Shown here piece after piece: positions 46,797-57,900 of a stretch of DNA of 64,000 nt. Position 1 is the first letter of the stretch; every line of letters begins with the position of its first letter. A program made the position numbers and the translations under genes. Under the pieces are notes generated by a model. That model was given only the letters and a program-made list of their open reading frames with translations. It was not told the DNA's origin and made no database searches. Origin of the DNA: Panaeolus papilionaceus (taxonomy: Eukaryota; Basidiomycota; Agaricomycetes; Agaricales). The stretch lies in NCBI GenBank assembly GCA_015501605.1, contig JADNRZ010000004.1:2531456-2595455 (forward strand), written 5' to 3'.

Positions 46797-49700
46797 TCAG
46801 CTGCGAATATATCCCAGAGGGAAGCGCGAGGATTCCGAACCGGGCTCGATGTATTGATCCACATAGGCCAGAACGTCCTGTACTCCTAGGGAATACATGG
46901 TATGAGACCACTCGGCGAAAGAGTAATAAGCAGGGTCCTCCGATAAGTTGCCCATCCAGTAGGGACGATGGTCGAGATCCTCGGAATACATGTGAACGGT
47001 GCCAGGTAGGTAAATGATCTTCTTCCCGTGGTAGCGAGTCCAGTCTGAAGGGCGACCCGTGTCCTCGTGGCGAGACTGGTCAGTATAGCTGTAGTGGTCC
47101 CAGTTGATGTCGGGATGACGTCCATATTGAGTCTCGAAGTCGATTCGCTCAAAGTGCTGGATATCGAAGTAGGCACGATCAGTGTTGACTGACTTGAGGA
47201 TTTCCTTGTCGCTCCTGAAGAAGAAGAGCTTCAAACGGTGTTGGGTAACCGTTCCGCGCATGACCGTTCCGTCGAGTTCACGAAGCACATAGCTGTCGTT
47301 CGGCCGCTTCTCGTGAATGATGTAAGGGCCCGACCACCTCCACGCCATCTTATGACCATGCTGGTTGTCCAACCAAGTCTCGTGCCTCAACACCCACATC
47401 CCCTCTTCAAATCCGTTGAAAGAGAAGGACTTCCCGTACTTCCTGTGGAAGTTGAGAATGGATTGCTCACGTGTCACACGAGCCCGCTGATAGGCTTCCT
47501 CCGCCTTCTGATCTCTAACCGCAAACTGCTGAGCGCGCAGAGCGATGAGGTCGTCTCGATTTCGAACCAGGTTCCAGTCCAGAGTCATCCAAGTACCGTC
47601 CTCCAAGTCAAACGCGTACACAGGCTGAACGCCATACACAAGTAAGAAAGGAGAAAACCCAGTGGCTCGTGAAGTAGTTACACGAGATGCGTGAAGCACG
47701 GCGTCAACATAACGAGGCCACTGGCGAATGTTACCACCACAAGCCTTGATAAGACTGTTTGTGAGAGGGCCGTGAGCGCGCTCCGAAATCCCATTGCCCT
47801 GAGGATGATACGCGTTGGAGATAATCACCACCATGTGGTATTGAGCATAAATCTGCTCCGCCCAACCCTTGAACTCGGTTCCACCATCCACAGTGAGGTA
47901 AGGAATGCAAGAGAAACGAGAAATAATAGAAGAAAAGATAAAGTTCGCGATGTTTTCCGAGTTTGCATCTCGAAGCGCAACCGCTTCAGACCATCCAGAT
48001 AAGGATTCAGTAGCCTGAACATAAAACTTTCGTCCTCCAACACCCTCTTCCATCTTAACGACGTCCATGTGCCAATGACGAAACATCGCAGTCTGCCAGG
48101 AAGGGTTATATGGCAAGACCGGCTTCTTATTCGACTGGCGCTGGCACGGAACACACGAGCGCACAAAATATGCGACATCATCGTACATGTTAGGCCAGTA
48201 GTAACGCTCTGCCAACCGAATGTAAGTGGCATCTCTCCCGCGATGACCACACTCATCATGAGCTTTAACCAAGAGGACTCTCCTGCGCTCCAGATCTTCA
48301 ACAACCCGCCGAGGTGGGTTTCGCGAACCTCGTGTAGGTTTACGGTACAGGCGCCCATCTCGAATAAGGTATCTATCCTGCTTCCTCAGGAACTTGTTTC
48401 GCTCATTGACGTCCGTCAGACATCGCTTAGGAAGCTCATCCACTGTGAGATACAGTCGGATCTCCATCCACATATCAGGAGAGTCCTCATCCTTGGTCCC
48501 ATATTTGTGACCAATGCAAGCGATGGACTCTCGCTCGGGAGGAGGTAAGACCTCGAAATTCCGGCGATTATCCAGCCTTTCTGACTCCGGATCGAAACGA
48601 ATAGGAAAGGAATCGACAATAGGAGGGTACCACGCACCTTGTTTGAGTCGAGACTCATAGACGTAGATATAGCGAGTGATGGGGAAGGTACGATCCTCGG
48701 AATCACCGTCGAATCTCATGGTGACCTCCTCTTCAACGGGTACGTTGCGACGGAAGAACTCGTGGCCAACATATTCGACTTCGTTGACATAGCGCAAGAG
48801 AGAGTAGGTCAAGAGGTTGTTGCCAGATGGATTTGTAGGATCAAAAGAGGATGAAGAGAGACCGGGAAGGCCATAATCTTTGAGAGTGTCGGTTTCAATG
48901 ATGTCAGGAAAAGTGTATGTAGCAGATGAAGAGGTGCGTCGGAGAGGGGTGACGCGACGACGAGAGTAAAGGGGTTGATGGAGTTCTCGGGTATAAGGAC
49001 TGCTCGCTCTGGCAGCAAGCGTAGCTGGCTGTCGGCGGAAGGAGGAGTCATAGAGGTAGTATAACATTCGTCTCTGGGGGGATCTCGTAAGTAGAATGGC
49101 GGAAAGTAGGCACTTAACTTGATGTGCCTTCAATATATATCCTCTTGAATAGGAGAAGTCAGGCGGGAAGTCGGGCTCACATGCCATCAAACCTCCTAAG
49201 AACCGATCGATAAATTCTTCCACATCTTCGTCTTCATCATCTGAGTCGTTGTCGGAACGTGGTCTTCTAGAAAGTCCGTCAGCAGCCTTATGTTTCTCCC
49301 CTGGAACATGTTGCATTTCAAAGTCAAACAACTGTAAGTAAGCGATCCACCTCGTCATAGGAGCGTTAGGTAAGTCAGGAGTGGTGATCATCTCTTTAAG
49401 GAACTTAGCGTCATGTTCAAGGCGAAAATGGATACCCCAAATGCGATGTCGAAGGTGTTTGAAGGCTCTGAAGACGCCATAGAGTTCCGATTTGGGCTGG
49501 GAGTAGCGATTCTCGCGATCGTTGTAGGTGCATGACCCATAGATAGCGGGCTTCCGGTTACCGTCACATATTTGAAATACGACCCACCCCGCTCCGTACA
49601 GGGCAGCGGCATCGACTGCAACGATAACCAAGCCTTCACTGGCTTCTCCTGACTGTTTAATAGCCAACTTAGCTTTTGAGTAGTCGATACGAACGAGGAC

Positions 49701-51206
49701 AGGGGCATTCGTAGCCGCCTGTTTGAGCATGTCCATGGCTTGACTCGCCTCTAATGTCAAAATAAAGTCAGCGTCGGATTTCTTTAATAGTTCAGTCAGG
49801 GGCTTAGCGATAATAGCAAAATGAGCAATCCATTTTCTCCCGCATCCTACTGTGCCAAGAAATCCACGGATCTCCGTTACGCTCTTGCATAGCGGCCAGT
49901 TCTGGACCTTCGAAACCAAGCCCTTGTCCAGGTGCCACCCGTCTAGTGAGACCACGGATCCAACAATTTTGAGGCGCGATACTGCAAGGTAGGTTTTGGT
50001 ACCAGAGGCAGTAATTCCTGCAGCAATCAAACGTGTCAGTATTCGATAGAGATTTGAAGCGTACTCGTAGACGAATCTCCTGATGTTGGGGTTTCCATTA
50101 ATAGTTGCGTTGCTGTAGGTTGAACGGGGGCCCTTGATACCCATGTCGTCGAAGAATGCCTTGGCTAAGACGCCATTATCTTCTTGTAGAGCGTGATCAA
50201 CGTCGCGCTGGAATTCCACCGGAGCGTTGGTATACCCCTGCGGGAGCGTGCACTGTTGTAAGGGACCGATAATAGAATGGAAAGCGGTAAGGGGGCGCGA
50301 CGTTTTGGCTAGAATTCGAGCGTCGAATCCCGAAAACAGATCAAGAGATCCGTAGATAGCATGTCCGATAAATCCCTCTGCAAAGTCCTCAACGGATGGT
50401 GGTAGCGCCGAATCTCTAATGACAACGGAATTTAGCATTTGGAGATCAAGAACTATACGTACAGCACCGGTCTTCTTTTCAACCGCGAAACTGGATGACC
50501 GATAACTTGAGTTAGTGGCTTCGAATTTTCCGGAGTCGCGCTGTTCGATGAGTTCTGCGCGAACGTTTTCTTCAATTGCCTTAGGACATCGGATCGGTGG
50601 CATTTGCCAAGGCGTGTGTTCAATTGTCGCGATCTCGTAATCGGGGTAGTATTGAGGGTCGAACATTCCCTTCTCCTTGAAGTTGAATGCAAAAGCGTGT
50701 GAGCGCTCTACGACGACGAATGCAAGGAGGTCAATCTCTTGTTCAGAGAGAAAGTCGGGTTCTATTGTGCTGAGAATGATGTCGAGCCGAGAAGAAGTGA
50801 TACGATCGTTATATTCGAGTGTCGCGCGGGGAGGGGGATGAGTTGGTAAAGGTTGTATGTTGGGGAACGGAATGGGTTTGAATTTTGGAGCTGTGGGGTC
50901 AGGTCTGTACGTAGGAACGGGTCTGACCTTTCTCTCGACGGGTTTGTATCGTCGTTTAGGTTTGGGCATTGTAGAATTTTTCGCTTGTTGAGAAGCGCGA
51001 TTAAAGAGTGAACCAGGCTCGTGTTGAAAAGCTCGTAGGGTCCAAGGAGTAGCAACAGGATTAGAATTAAAGGAAATATAACTCACCTGACGCAGCAACG
51101 AGTCGTACTGCGGAGGCGGATTCCATGAAAAGAGATTAGTTTCAGAATTATAATGAGGATCACCTACCAATCCAAACAGGGAGCGACCTATGGTGGCGCA
51201 GGACAC
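46797..51206 (-). CDS. pol: Ty3/gypsy Pol: reverse transcriptase, RNase H, integrase
   Basis: An open frame of about 1470 codons. Reverse transcriptase lies at roughly residues 190-450, with FAVEKKTGAVRIVLDLQMLN, QGYTNAPVEFQRDVD and the catalytic box FFDDMGIKGP (Phe where YxDD has Tyr). RNase H follows (VIVAVDAAALYGAGW, NRYSQPKSELYGVFRAF, DGLSRR), then the integrase zinc-binding HHCC (HDECGHRGRDATYIRLAERYYWPNM..CVPCQRQ). The integrase core has HMDVVKMEEG, LTVDGGTEFKG and GNGISERAHGP, which supply the D, D, E triad. The C-terminal part has no evident chromodomain. The first codon of the open frame is GTG at 51206; there is no nearby ATG, and the frame is -1 relative to gag with an overlap of about 110 bases, so it is probably made as a Gag-Pol fusion. 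Confidence 0.95.
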   Translation of the reverse strand: MSCATIGRSLFGLVGDPHYNSETNLFSWNPPPQYDSLLRQVSYISFNSNPVATPWTLRAFQHEPGSLFNRASQQAKNSTMPKPKRRYKPVERKVRPVPTYRPDPTAPKFKPIPFPNIQPLPTHPPPRATLEYNDRITSSRLDIILSTIEPDFLSEQEIDLLAFVVVERSHAFAFNFKEKGMFDPQYYPDYEIATIEHTPWQMPPIRCPKAIEENVRAELIEQRDSGKFEATNSSYRSSSFAVEKKTGAVRIVLDLQMLNSVVIRDSALPPSVEDFAEGFIGHAIYGSLDLFSGFDARILAKTSRPLTAFHSIIGPLQQCTLPQGYTNAPVEFQRDVDHALQEDNGVLAKAFFDDMGIKGPRSTYSNATINGNPNIRRFVYEYASNLYRILTRLIAAGITASGTKTYLAVSRLKIVGSVVSLDGWHLDKGLVSKVQNWPLCKSVTEIRGFLGTVGCGRKWIAHFAIIAKPLTELLKKSDADFILTLEASQAMDMLKQAATNAPVLVRIDYSKAKLAIKQSGEASEGLVIVAVDAAALYGAGWVVFQICDGNRKPAIYGSCTYNDRENRYSQPKSELYGVFRAFKHLRHRIWGIHFRLEHDAKFLKEMITTPDLPNAPMTRWIAYLQLFDFEMQHVPGEKHKAADGLSRRPRSDNDSDDEDEDVEEFIDRFLGGLMACEPDFPPDFSYSRGYILKAHQVKCLLSAILLTRSPQRRMLYYLYDSSFRRQPATLAARASSPYTRELHQPLYSRRRVTPLRRTSSSATYTFPDIIETDTLKDYGLPGLSSSSFDPTNPSGNNLLTYSLLRYVNEVEYVGHEFFRRNVPVEEEVTMRFDGDSEDRTFPITRYIYVYESRLKQGAWYPPIVDSFPIRFDPESERLDNRRNFEVLPPPERESIACIGHKYGTKDEDSPDMWMEIRLYLTVDELPKRCLTDVNERNKFLRKQDRYLIRDGRLYRKPTRGSRNPPRRVVEDLERRRVLLVKAHDECGHRGRDATYIRLAERYYWPNMYDDVAYFVRSCVPCQRQSNKKPVLPYNPSWQTAMFRHWHMDVVKMEEGVGGRKFYVQATESLSGWSEAVALRDANSENIANFIFSSIISRFSCIPYLTVDGGTEFKGWAEQIYAQYHMVVIISNAYHPQGNGISERAHGPLTNSLIKACGGNIRQWPRYVDAVLHASRVTTSRATGFSPFLLVYGVQPVYAFDLEDGTWMTLDWNLVRNRDDLIALRAQQFAVRDQKAEEAYQRARVTREQSILNFHRKYGKSFSFNGFEEGMWVLRHETWLDNQHGHKMAWRWSGPYIIHEKRPNDSYVLRELDGTVMRGTVTQHRLKLFFFRSDKEILKSVNTDRAYFDIQHFERIDFETQYGRHPDINWDHYSYTDQSRHEDTGRPSDWTRYHGKKIIYLPGTVHMYSEDLDHRPYWMGNLSEDPAYYSFAEWSHTMYSLGVQDVLAYVDQYIEPGSESSRFPLGYIRS

Positions 51207-51217
51207 ACGCCTAGAAG

Positions 51218-53788
51218 TCAGTAGTTGGTCGCTTGGTGTGCCCCGCTCTGAAAATGCTGTTCCGAGGCGTAAGTATAGTCGTCTTCGTCCTCTTCCACTT
51301 CCTCGATACGTGACTGTAGCGGATAACTAGAGGTTTGATGGCACCGATGTTCTGCCGCCTCTCGTGGTGGTGGGTGTCGGTGAGGGTTGAGAGAGTCAAC
51401 GTTCCTTGGATCGTCCGGTTTTGCCAGTTGAATAGAAAGAGTGGGTCGCAGGTTACGGTTACCGTCTTTCCACAACACAAGTTGCATAGCGCCTTCACGG
51501 TAAAGGTCGATCCTAGCGGCGAACCACTGAAGCCAAGGTTGCCCTAGGATACAATCCTGGGCGTCCATTTCCCCAGCAATAACGAAGAAGTGGTGGTCAA
51601 AACGGTGACCTCCTACAGTGATCGGGACGTCTTGGCAGACTCCCCGCATACCCTCAGGTCCTCCGTTAACGCCCTTGAGTGACCATCGTGAACCAGCGTG
51701 ATCAAGCGCGAGGGAAGTCTGTTTAAGAACTCGTTCTGGGAAAATATTCAATTCAGAACCTGTATCAACGAGAAACTTAGCGTCAAATCCCCCTATCGTC
51801 CCGACGAAGGTTCCAGTGGTCATTGCAAACATTTTTGTAGGCTTGAAGTGAACAGCATTAGAGTAGCGAAGCACGAACGTGTCTAGAAGCGAATCATCAA
51901 TGAGATCGTTCGCTACGAGTGAGTGCGCTGGCTCGACGTGAGAGGGAGTAGACATCTGTGAAAGAAATTCAGCCGCTTCATCCGAATATAAGTCGTACTC
52001 GCCTGATTGGGTAACATATTCGCGACGTGTCTTGGTAGATTCAGCCATCTTCTTCTGTAATCCGGGTGAAAGCGCTAGAATCTGTTTTAAGGTGAGTATA
52101 ACGGGGTTTTGAAGAATGAGGTCTTGAACGGCTTCAACAGATACTTGATCCTGTATGTTAGAGGTAAAACGATATTGGTTCTTTTTACCAGGTTCGCCGT
52201 CCTTCATCTGAACGTCGCGTTTTGGAGCTGGGGTGGCGTTCTTGTATCCTTCGCGCGTGTTAATTGCTGGAGGCAGTGGAGCGTCAATGGCGCGATTGAT
52301 CTGAGTGGGCTGATGTTGAGAAGGCAATGGTTGCGTTGGCTGAACTGGTGGAACCCCAGAAGAGTGAGGTGCGCGCGGAATCGAGGTGGTTGGCCGTTTC
52401 TGGACAGGTTTGCGAGTAGGATCGAACCTAACCTCCGTATCTCTTCCAGACCTAGTAACCGGGTTAGCCTCATAATCAGAAGGGGAATACTCATCTTTGT
52501 TTGAAGCGATAGCGTAAACGCTGCCTTGGAGAGCGCGATTATCTCCCATAAATAAAGATACTGGTGAAGCGTTGACCGTTAAATGCGGTGGCTCGTCTCG
52601 ACGATTACCAGCTGGGCGGCGAGAGCGGAGGAACTGAGCTACTCCACCGGTCATACCATATGGAACCTGTGGAAGATCAGCTCCGTCAGCCAATACATAC
52701 CTGTCGCGATTTGAATCGAATCGCATGAGTCCTTCGTCGATAAGTTTTGGAGTTTCTGGGCAGTGACGAGGGTGTAAACGGTGAGTGTTGGTCTGTCCAC
52801 AAATAAAACAAGATCGGTTAGTATTTGGAAGTGGTCTGGAGTTATTAGCGGATAAGCTTAGTGCGTTCTGCAGCATCTGTTGAAGCTGGGCCTGATTGAG
52901 CGATAATTGTTGAAGTTGCTGAGTGAGGGAATCAATATCGTTGGCAGCCCTGGGTTGATGCGGTCGAGATATGGAACTGTTATGGTCGTTGGTAGTGACA
53001 GATGGAACCGGAGTAATGTTAGGGAGGATAGAGTTGGAAGCAGGGATAGCTGCAGGGGTAACTTCGTCATCGTCCTCTTGTTCACCAAACCCCAAGTTAA
53101 GAGACTCAAGGTGGGCGGTATCAAAGCGATAGTTGATGATAGTGATGACCTCTCGAATCTCGGGAGGGGTATTGACTTGCTTGTTGTGATCGGGAAGCCT
53201 CCCAATGACAAACTCGCGAGTTTTCTTCGGTAATCCTGCAATGAACTTAAGCTTCATCTCGTTAGCATCAATGACCTTATCATGCTTGAGTTGAGCAGCA
53301 ATAGAAACGTAGCCTCGATGATATGCGTCAAGTTCTGCTCTTGTAGTGAACTCGCGTCCGCGTGCTGTTTCCCGAATGAAGGTGCGTAGGTTCTCAAGGC
53401 TTATCTTTGATGGCTGATCTTCAGCTCCGTATAAGTCGAGGAGCATCTGTTTCGTTGCATTCCAATCCTTGGCCTGTAGTTCTTCGCTATAACGGATAAC
53501 GCGCTTGACCTCGTCGGTGCAATAACGAATAACATGTCCTGTAATGTCCGTGTCAGCAAGTCCGGCTACTCGAGCGTGATGTTCAAGAGTGGAAATAAAA
53601 TCGTTGACATATTTCCCGTCAAAAAGAGGAGCGGAAGAAGTTCTTGGGATAGGCATAGCTTTGAGTTGAGTGAACGCAGTGGCAGTATTCGCCGCCGATC
53701 CACCAGTGATAGGTGAACCAGACGAGACGGTTGGGGGCAGATTGATGGGAGGAGCTGTTCCTCCAACAATGCCCGGTGGGGTCGCCAT
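51218..53788 (-). CDS. gag: Ty3/gypsy Gag-protease polyprotein, 856 aa
   Basis: Start ATG at 53788 (MATPPGIVGGTAPPINLPP..). The capsid-like region is at about residues 55-220 (..SAPLFDGKYVNDFISTLEHHAR.., ..LKFIAGLPKKTREFVIGRL). A Cys/His segment, CFICGQTNTHRLHPRHC (about residue 330), stands where the nucleocapsid zinc knuckle is expected but has a longer spacing than CX2CX4HX4C. A disordered Pro/Thr-rich part follows, then an aspartic protease with the active-site box FLVDTGSELNIFP (about residue 660) and the second strand region DCILGQPWLQWF. It ends ..HQATNY, 11 bases before the first codon assigned to pol. Confidence 0.93.
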   Translation of the reverse strand: MATPPGIVGGTAPPINLPPTVSSGSPITGGSAANTATAFTQLKAMPIPRTSSAPLFDGKYVNDFISTLEHHARVAGLADTDITGHVIRYCTDEVKRVIRYSEELQAKDWNATKQMLLDLYGAEDQPSKISLENLRTFIRETARGREFTTRAELDAYHRGYVSIAAQLKHDKVIDANEMKLKFIAGLPKKTREFVIGRLPDHNKQVNTPPEIREVITIINYRFDTAHLESLNLGFGEQEDDDEVTPAAIPASNSILPNITPVPSVTTNDHNSSISRPHQPRAANDIDSLTQQLQQLSLNQAQLQQMLQNALSLSANNSRPLPNTNRSCFICGQTNTHRLHPRHCPETPKLIDEGLMRFDSNRDRYVLADGADLPQVPYGMTGGVAQFLRSRRPAGNRRDEPPHLTVNASPVSLFMGDNRALQGSVYAIASNKDEYSPSDYEANPVTRSGRDTEVRFDPTRKPVQKRPTTSIPRAPHSSGVPPVQPTQPLPSQHQPTQINRAIDAPLPPAINTREGYKNATPAPKRDVQMKDGEPGKKNQYRFTSNIQDQVSVEAVQDLILQNPVILTLKQILALSPGLQKKMAESTKTRREYVTQSGEYDLYSDEAAEFLSQMSTPSHVEPAHSLVANDLIDDSLLDTFVLRYSNAVHFKPTKMFAMTTGTFVGTIGGFDAKFLVDTGSELNIFPERVLKQTSLALDHAGSRWSLKGVNGGPEGMRGVCQDVPITVGGHRFDHHFFVIAGEMDAQDCILGQPWLQWFAARIDLYREGAMQLVLWKDGNRNLRPTLSIQLAKPDDPRNVDSLNPHRHPPPREAAEHRCHQTSSYPLQSRIEEVEEDEDDYTYASEQHFQSGAHQATNY

Positions 53789-53901
53789 ATTGATAGAGGA
53801 TAAAGTGGTAAAGAAGAAGGGAAGTTGAGAAAGAGAAGATGAAATGTTGAAAACTTAGCGGTCTCTGGTATAACCAGAACTATTTGAGTCTCGATAGCTC
53901 C

Positions 53902-54920
53902 TGTGGAGGAGAAAGGTGTTTCCTCGTAGGATGTGAATAGTTTGGTGTGAGTGTGAGACCGATGAAGGGACGGCGATTGAATAGACAAAAGTTCCCAAGC
54001 GAGGGAACAGTGTGAGTTGTGAGGTAAGGCTTGGGTGAATATAACAGATGCTCTCTATGCTCTTGAAGTCTCGCGCGCGCTCGGTATAGCGATGGGCTCA
54101 AAAACTCGAAGTGAGGGAAGATAAGAAAGATAAATTTTAGTTACTCGTCTACGTAGGTATAAGTGAGAGTTGGACTCCGGGCGCACGCGTGCTCATGCGT
54201 CACCTGGCCTGTCCTGTACACGATTCGTTGTAGCTACCAAGAAGAGAACATGTGGAAAATATGTCCACAAGGAATGAAATTTGTACCTAAGAGTCCGTTT
54301 TGAAATAAGAAATAAGTACCATTCCTCTTTCTCGCGACTGATAATCCTTCGAACAAACGACGCACGCTTCTACGCGTCCTCAACGAGGTGTCCAAGCTCA
54401 CTAGTGGGTCCCCATTCCACTAGGAGGAGCGGAGCGCGTCATTGTGTCCAAGAGACCATAGCGCGATAAGAGGAGAGGTGTAGAAGGTGAAATGATTGTG
54501 GAATGATGGTGTGTACGACTAAATAAGGAAAGCGCGGCTGTCGCGATGGAGGATTTCGAAGGTGAAAGGTAATGTGGACGTATACGGGAAACCGAGTAAA
54601 GGGTAACGAATAAGAGATGAGAATGGAAATGGGGTCGAATGATAATGTACGAGAAACGAAGTATTAGTAACGTACTAGAGCCAGACCGGTCCTTCGAGTA
54701 TCGCGCTTGAGGTTCTTGACGTTGGTTGAGGTCAATGATGGCCGGCTCTTGGCGTGATCTGAGAGTGAGATGATTTTTGTTAGTTGATCGCGGTTGGGCG
54801 CGACATGTGAGTACTGCGGTTGAGCGCGATTTTTAATAAAATAAATGAAATATATTTTGAAGGAAAAATAAAACAAATAAAGCAATTAATTCTACGAGTA
54901 GCCCATGAATCCCTTCCACA
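53902..54920 (-). repeat. 5' LTR of the Ty3/gypsy element
   Basis: 1019 bp, apparently identical to 45623-46641. It should carry the promoter of the element, which reads leftward. The first bases after it on the sense strand, GGAGCTATCGAGACTC, do not begin with TGG as most tRNA primer sites do. Confidence 0.95.
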
Positions 54921-57900
54921 CCAGCGTCATCAACACCGTCCCCTCAACCCACCCTCTTTTAGAAGGATAAACCCGCCCTTTACGATTCAGCTCTACGCCT
55001 CTGCTCCAAATCTCGTGCCACCTCCTGGACGGTGGGTGTCTGGTAGTGGATGTGAACTTCGGCAAGTATGTAGCTTACATTGTCTATGAACTGACAATGT
55101 TAACCTTTTCAGACATGGTAAATGCTAACGTGTAGAATAGTCCGTCTGGTTGGGATTAGGATGCTTACGCCAACGATCTAGAAGTCCGTTTGAGTAACAG
55201 TTAGTCACATCCTTAATCCACGCAGTCTGATCGTGGTCATTGTCTTGTCGAAGAAGACGTCGATACATCATGTAGGGCAACAGCTCAACTATGGAACCCA
55301 TGACTTCTGACTGAAGTCACTAAAGGCCATTTATGGTCCAAGGAACATGTTCAGATTTCCCACTCTTATCGAGCAGTGAACGTCTATGGGCTTGGACACC
55401 AAAGATCATTACTTGGATCTTCGTGCTCGTCGTACACAACAATAATGTACATCGGTACTCATAACGTACTTTTTTATATCGATATCTCATCTACCCTCCC
55501 ACAATACGGCAACATCTCGTCCGTAGATAGACATGATAGCGGAGGAATAACCTTCCTCTCGCTTATGGACGCTGGATGAATATCTTGGTGAGAAGGGAGA
55601 GGTCGGCTTGGGCGTGGAGGGTTGGGTAAGAAGGAATGAGAATCGGGAGGAGAATCGGGAGGAGGAATGGTTTTGACGCCACGGGTTGGTTAGAGAGTGG
55701 TGAAGTGCGTTTCCTGAAAGAGTAAAAAGAGAGCGAATTAATTGAAACCACTACATTCATTGAGAGTGTAACAGAATTTCCTGCCATCAAAACGAGTGAA
55801 GCTCATCGACAATTCGACGACGCGTTTGCTGCCTGTGGTATTGTAGAGCGAGGGTCTATCATTGAGCTGGTCGGAGAGGAATATGTCTTGAAAACTAAAG
55901 ACTATCGAGATACGTGGATTGGGCCGAATTGGGATCAGTAGAACTCCATGATCGGAATGATGAGCTCTGCGAGGTGGGAATGGAGTTGCGGTATGTCGTG
56001 AGACTGGATGAGGGCGAGAAATGCGAATGCGAGTGAGACGCTGCGCGTTTCTGCCGAAGACATCTTTGAGATGACGACGAGCGACAGGGTTGAGTTAGAT
56101 TGATAGGCATTACTATCGTTCCTTGACCTTGTGATAGCTCAAGATAAAAAAAAATGAGATTGAATTAAATACGAGGACGGTTGGGCCGAATCTCTCTTTG
56201 CGTGGTTCGGGGACTTCCTCATTCGGTCGGCTATTGAAAGTGGACGCAGTAACAGTCCAATCCTAACACGAACAAATACACAGGTTGCCGCAATCAACAA
56301 CGACTAGCCTTTTCTAACGCCATTCCAACGCTGTCCATAGGACCAACATGGCGTTGGTTTTTCACTCGGAATCGCGACTTCTTCATCTCATATTCCTTGT
56401 TTTATGATTATGTTTCCACCAGATGAGCGGCCGATATCCAGCGTTACAAGGACGACTTGTTTCTACGCCACCTGATCATGATGCATGCGATGGAAAGTGG
56501 ACTCTGGAACTTTTGTTCTTTTTCAGCGCATGCGGTTACAGAGCTCCTACTGTCAACTTTCCTCCATTCAGATGCGTTCTTTTGTCTGAATTTGCCTACT
56601 GCAGCATTACCCACCCCGCTATGATTTGTTAGATGGTATGTCCTCGCCAGTAAGTTTAAAGTATGTTCTGCGTTTCATTTCATTTTCTCCTTCACTTAAC
56701 CGTTGTTTTTCTATTGTGTAGTGGAATAAAGCAGCTCAGGATAGTCGTATTATCTCGGCTCGGAGACAGGTTCAACATGAGTCCTGAGATTTCTGTGCTC
56801 TTTACCCATCTTCATTTCAACTTCCAATTTTACCTTTTCCCAATTTTGTACGAATCAATATCTGGCTTAGGGTGCAAAATAAAATCTCGCTGAAGTCCTC
56901 TGATCAAGTTTGACCCACGATTGTGTTCTTCAAGTCTTGGAAAAATATCGTGATCGCCTGTCGCGCTCTGAGATTGCCTTTCCCTTGACGCGGCGGGGAA
57001 AAATGTAGAAGTTTTCCGATCTCACTATTCTTTGGTACGTCTGGTTAACGATTACTGGTACGTTTTGTTGTCCCTTGTATTATATTCATGTCTAACGTTG
57101 AGTCCGATAACTAGCGTCTGTGTGTTCACCTCCCCGCTCAAACGTAATGCGCCATTTTTGACCTACTCCAACTCGTCAGGTTCATTATAGCTCGCCAACC
57201 CGATCCACATTCATTTTTCTGGGTGCTCATTCGCTGTTACCTCGCTTTCTGGAGCAGGAACAGCTGTGATGTCGTGTGTGTTCCTTGTGCATGCTTCATG
57301 AATTCCTGATTCAAGCCCGTCTTTTGATAGTGTTGCAGCTCTATCCGTATCATAGACGACGTCGTTACTGAAACATTTTCGTCAAAGTAGGAAGTGTGCA
57401 GCAAGTTGTATCTCTTACTTTGTGAGCTATCTCTTTGTGATTTTCGATTTTGGGTCCTCGTTTTCTGACCACGTCATCAGGTCCATTTGTCTCTCCGCTG
57501 CTACCGTAGCAACTCCGTTGCCGTTTTTTCATCTCATCGCGACTATCCACGTTGAACTCACAACGGGAACCCAAGACGGGCAAGTCTCGCTTGTTGACGG
57601 CCACCTCACATCAGCATCGCACGACCCATCAAATTCCACCACTTCAAGGAGGAGATCAAGGACCTATAATTTATTGTGGTTTATCGTGAGGTGCGTCGCA
57701 TCTCCAACGATCATGTCAGTCCATATCACCCAACTTCTTGTCACGTCATCACCCAGTTGTTCTTGTTACTTTCTGCAAGAGCTCCACCAGATGACGAATG
57801 ATATTATTCTGGCCATGTTTTACAGAGAATCTACGGTATTTATAGGTCCTCCCCCTTTGTGAGCAAGGGAGGGCGCAAATGGTCCCAAATAGCACAGCCA

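Larger units (their letters stand above)
45623..54920 (-). mobile_element. Complete Ty3/gypsy LTR retrotransposon
   Basis: The 9298-bp element is transcribed on the minus strand. Two 1019-bp LTRs start TGTGGAGG and end CCTTCCACA as written on the plus strand. I found no difference between them in line-by-line comparison. CCAG flanks both sides (45619-45622 and 54921-54924), a 4-bp target duplication, or ACCAG if the terminal A is shared. The internal region has gag-protease (51218-53788) and RT-RNase H-integrase (46797-51206). That order, RT before integrase, places it in Ty3/gypsy. Both ORFs are open, so it could be an active copy. Confidence 0.95.

Noticed and set aside
46886..51055. Other-frame ORFs within gag and pol on either strand
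   Set aside because: They are shadows of the long retrotransposon frames that carry all known motifs.
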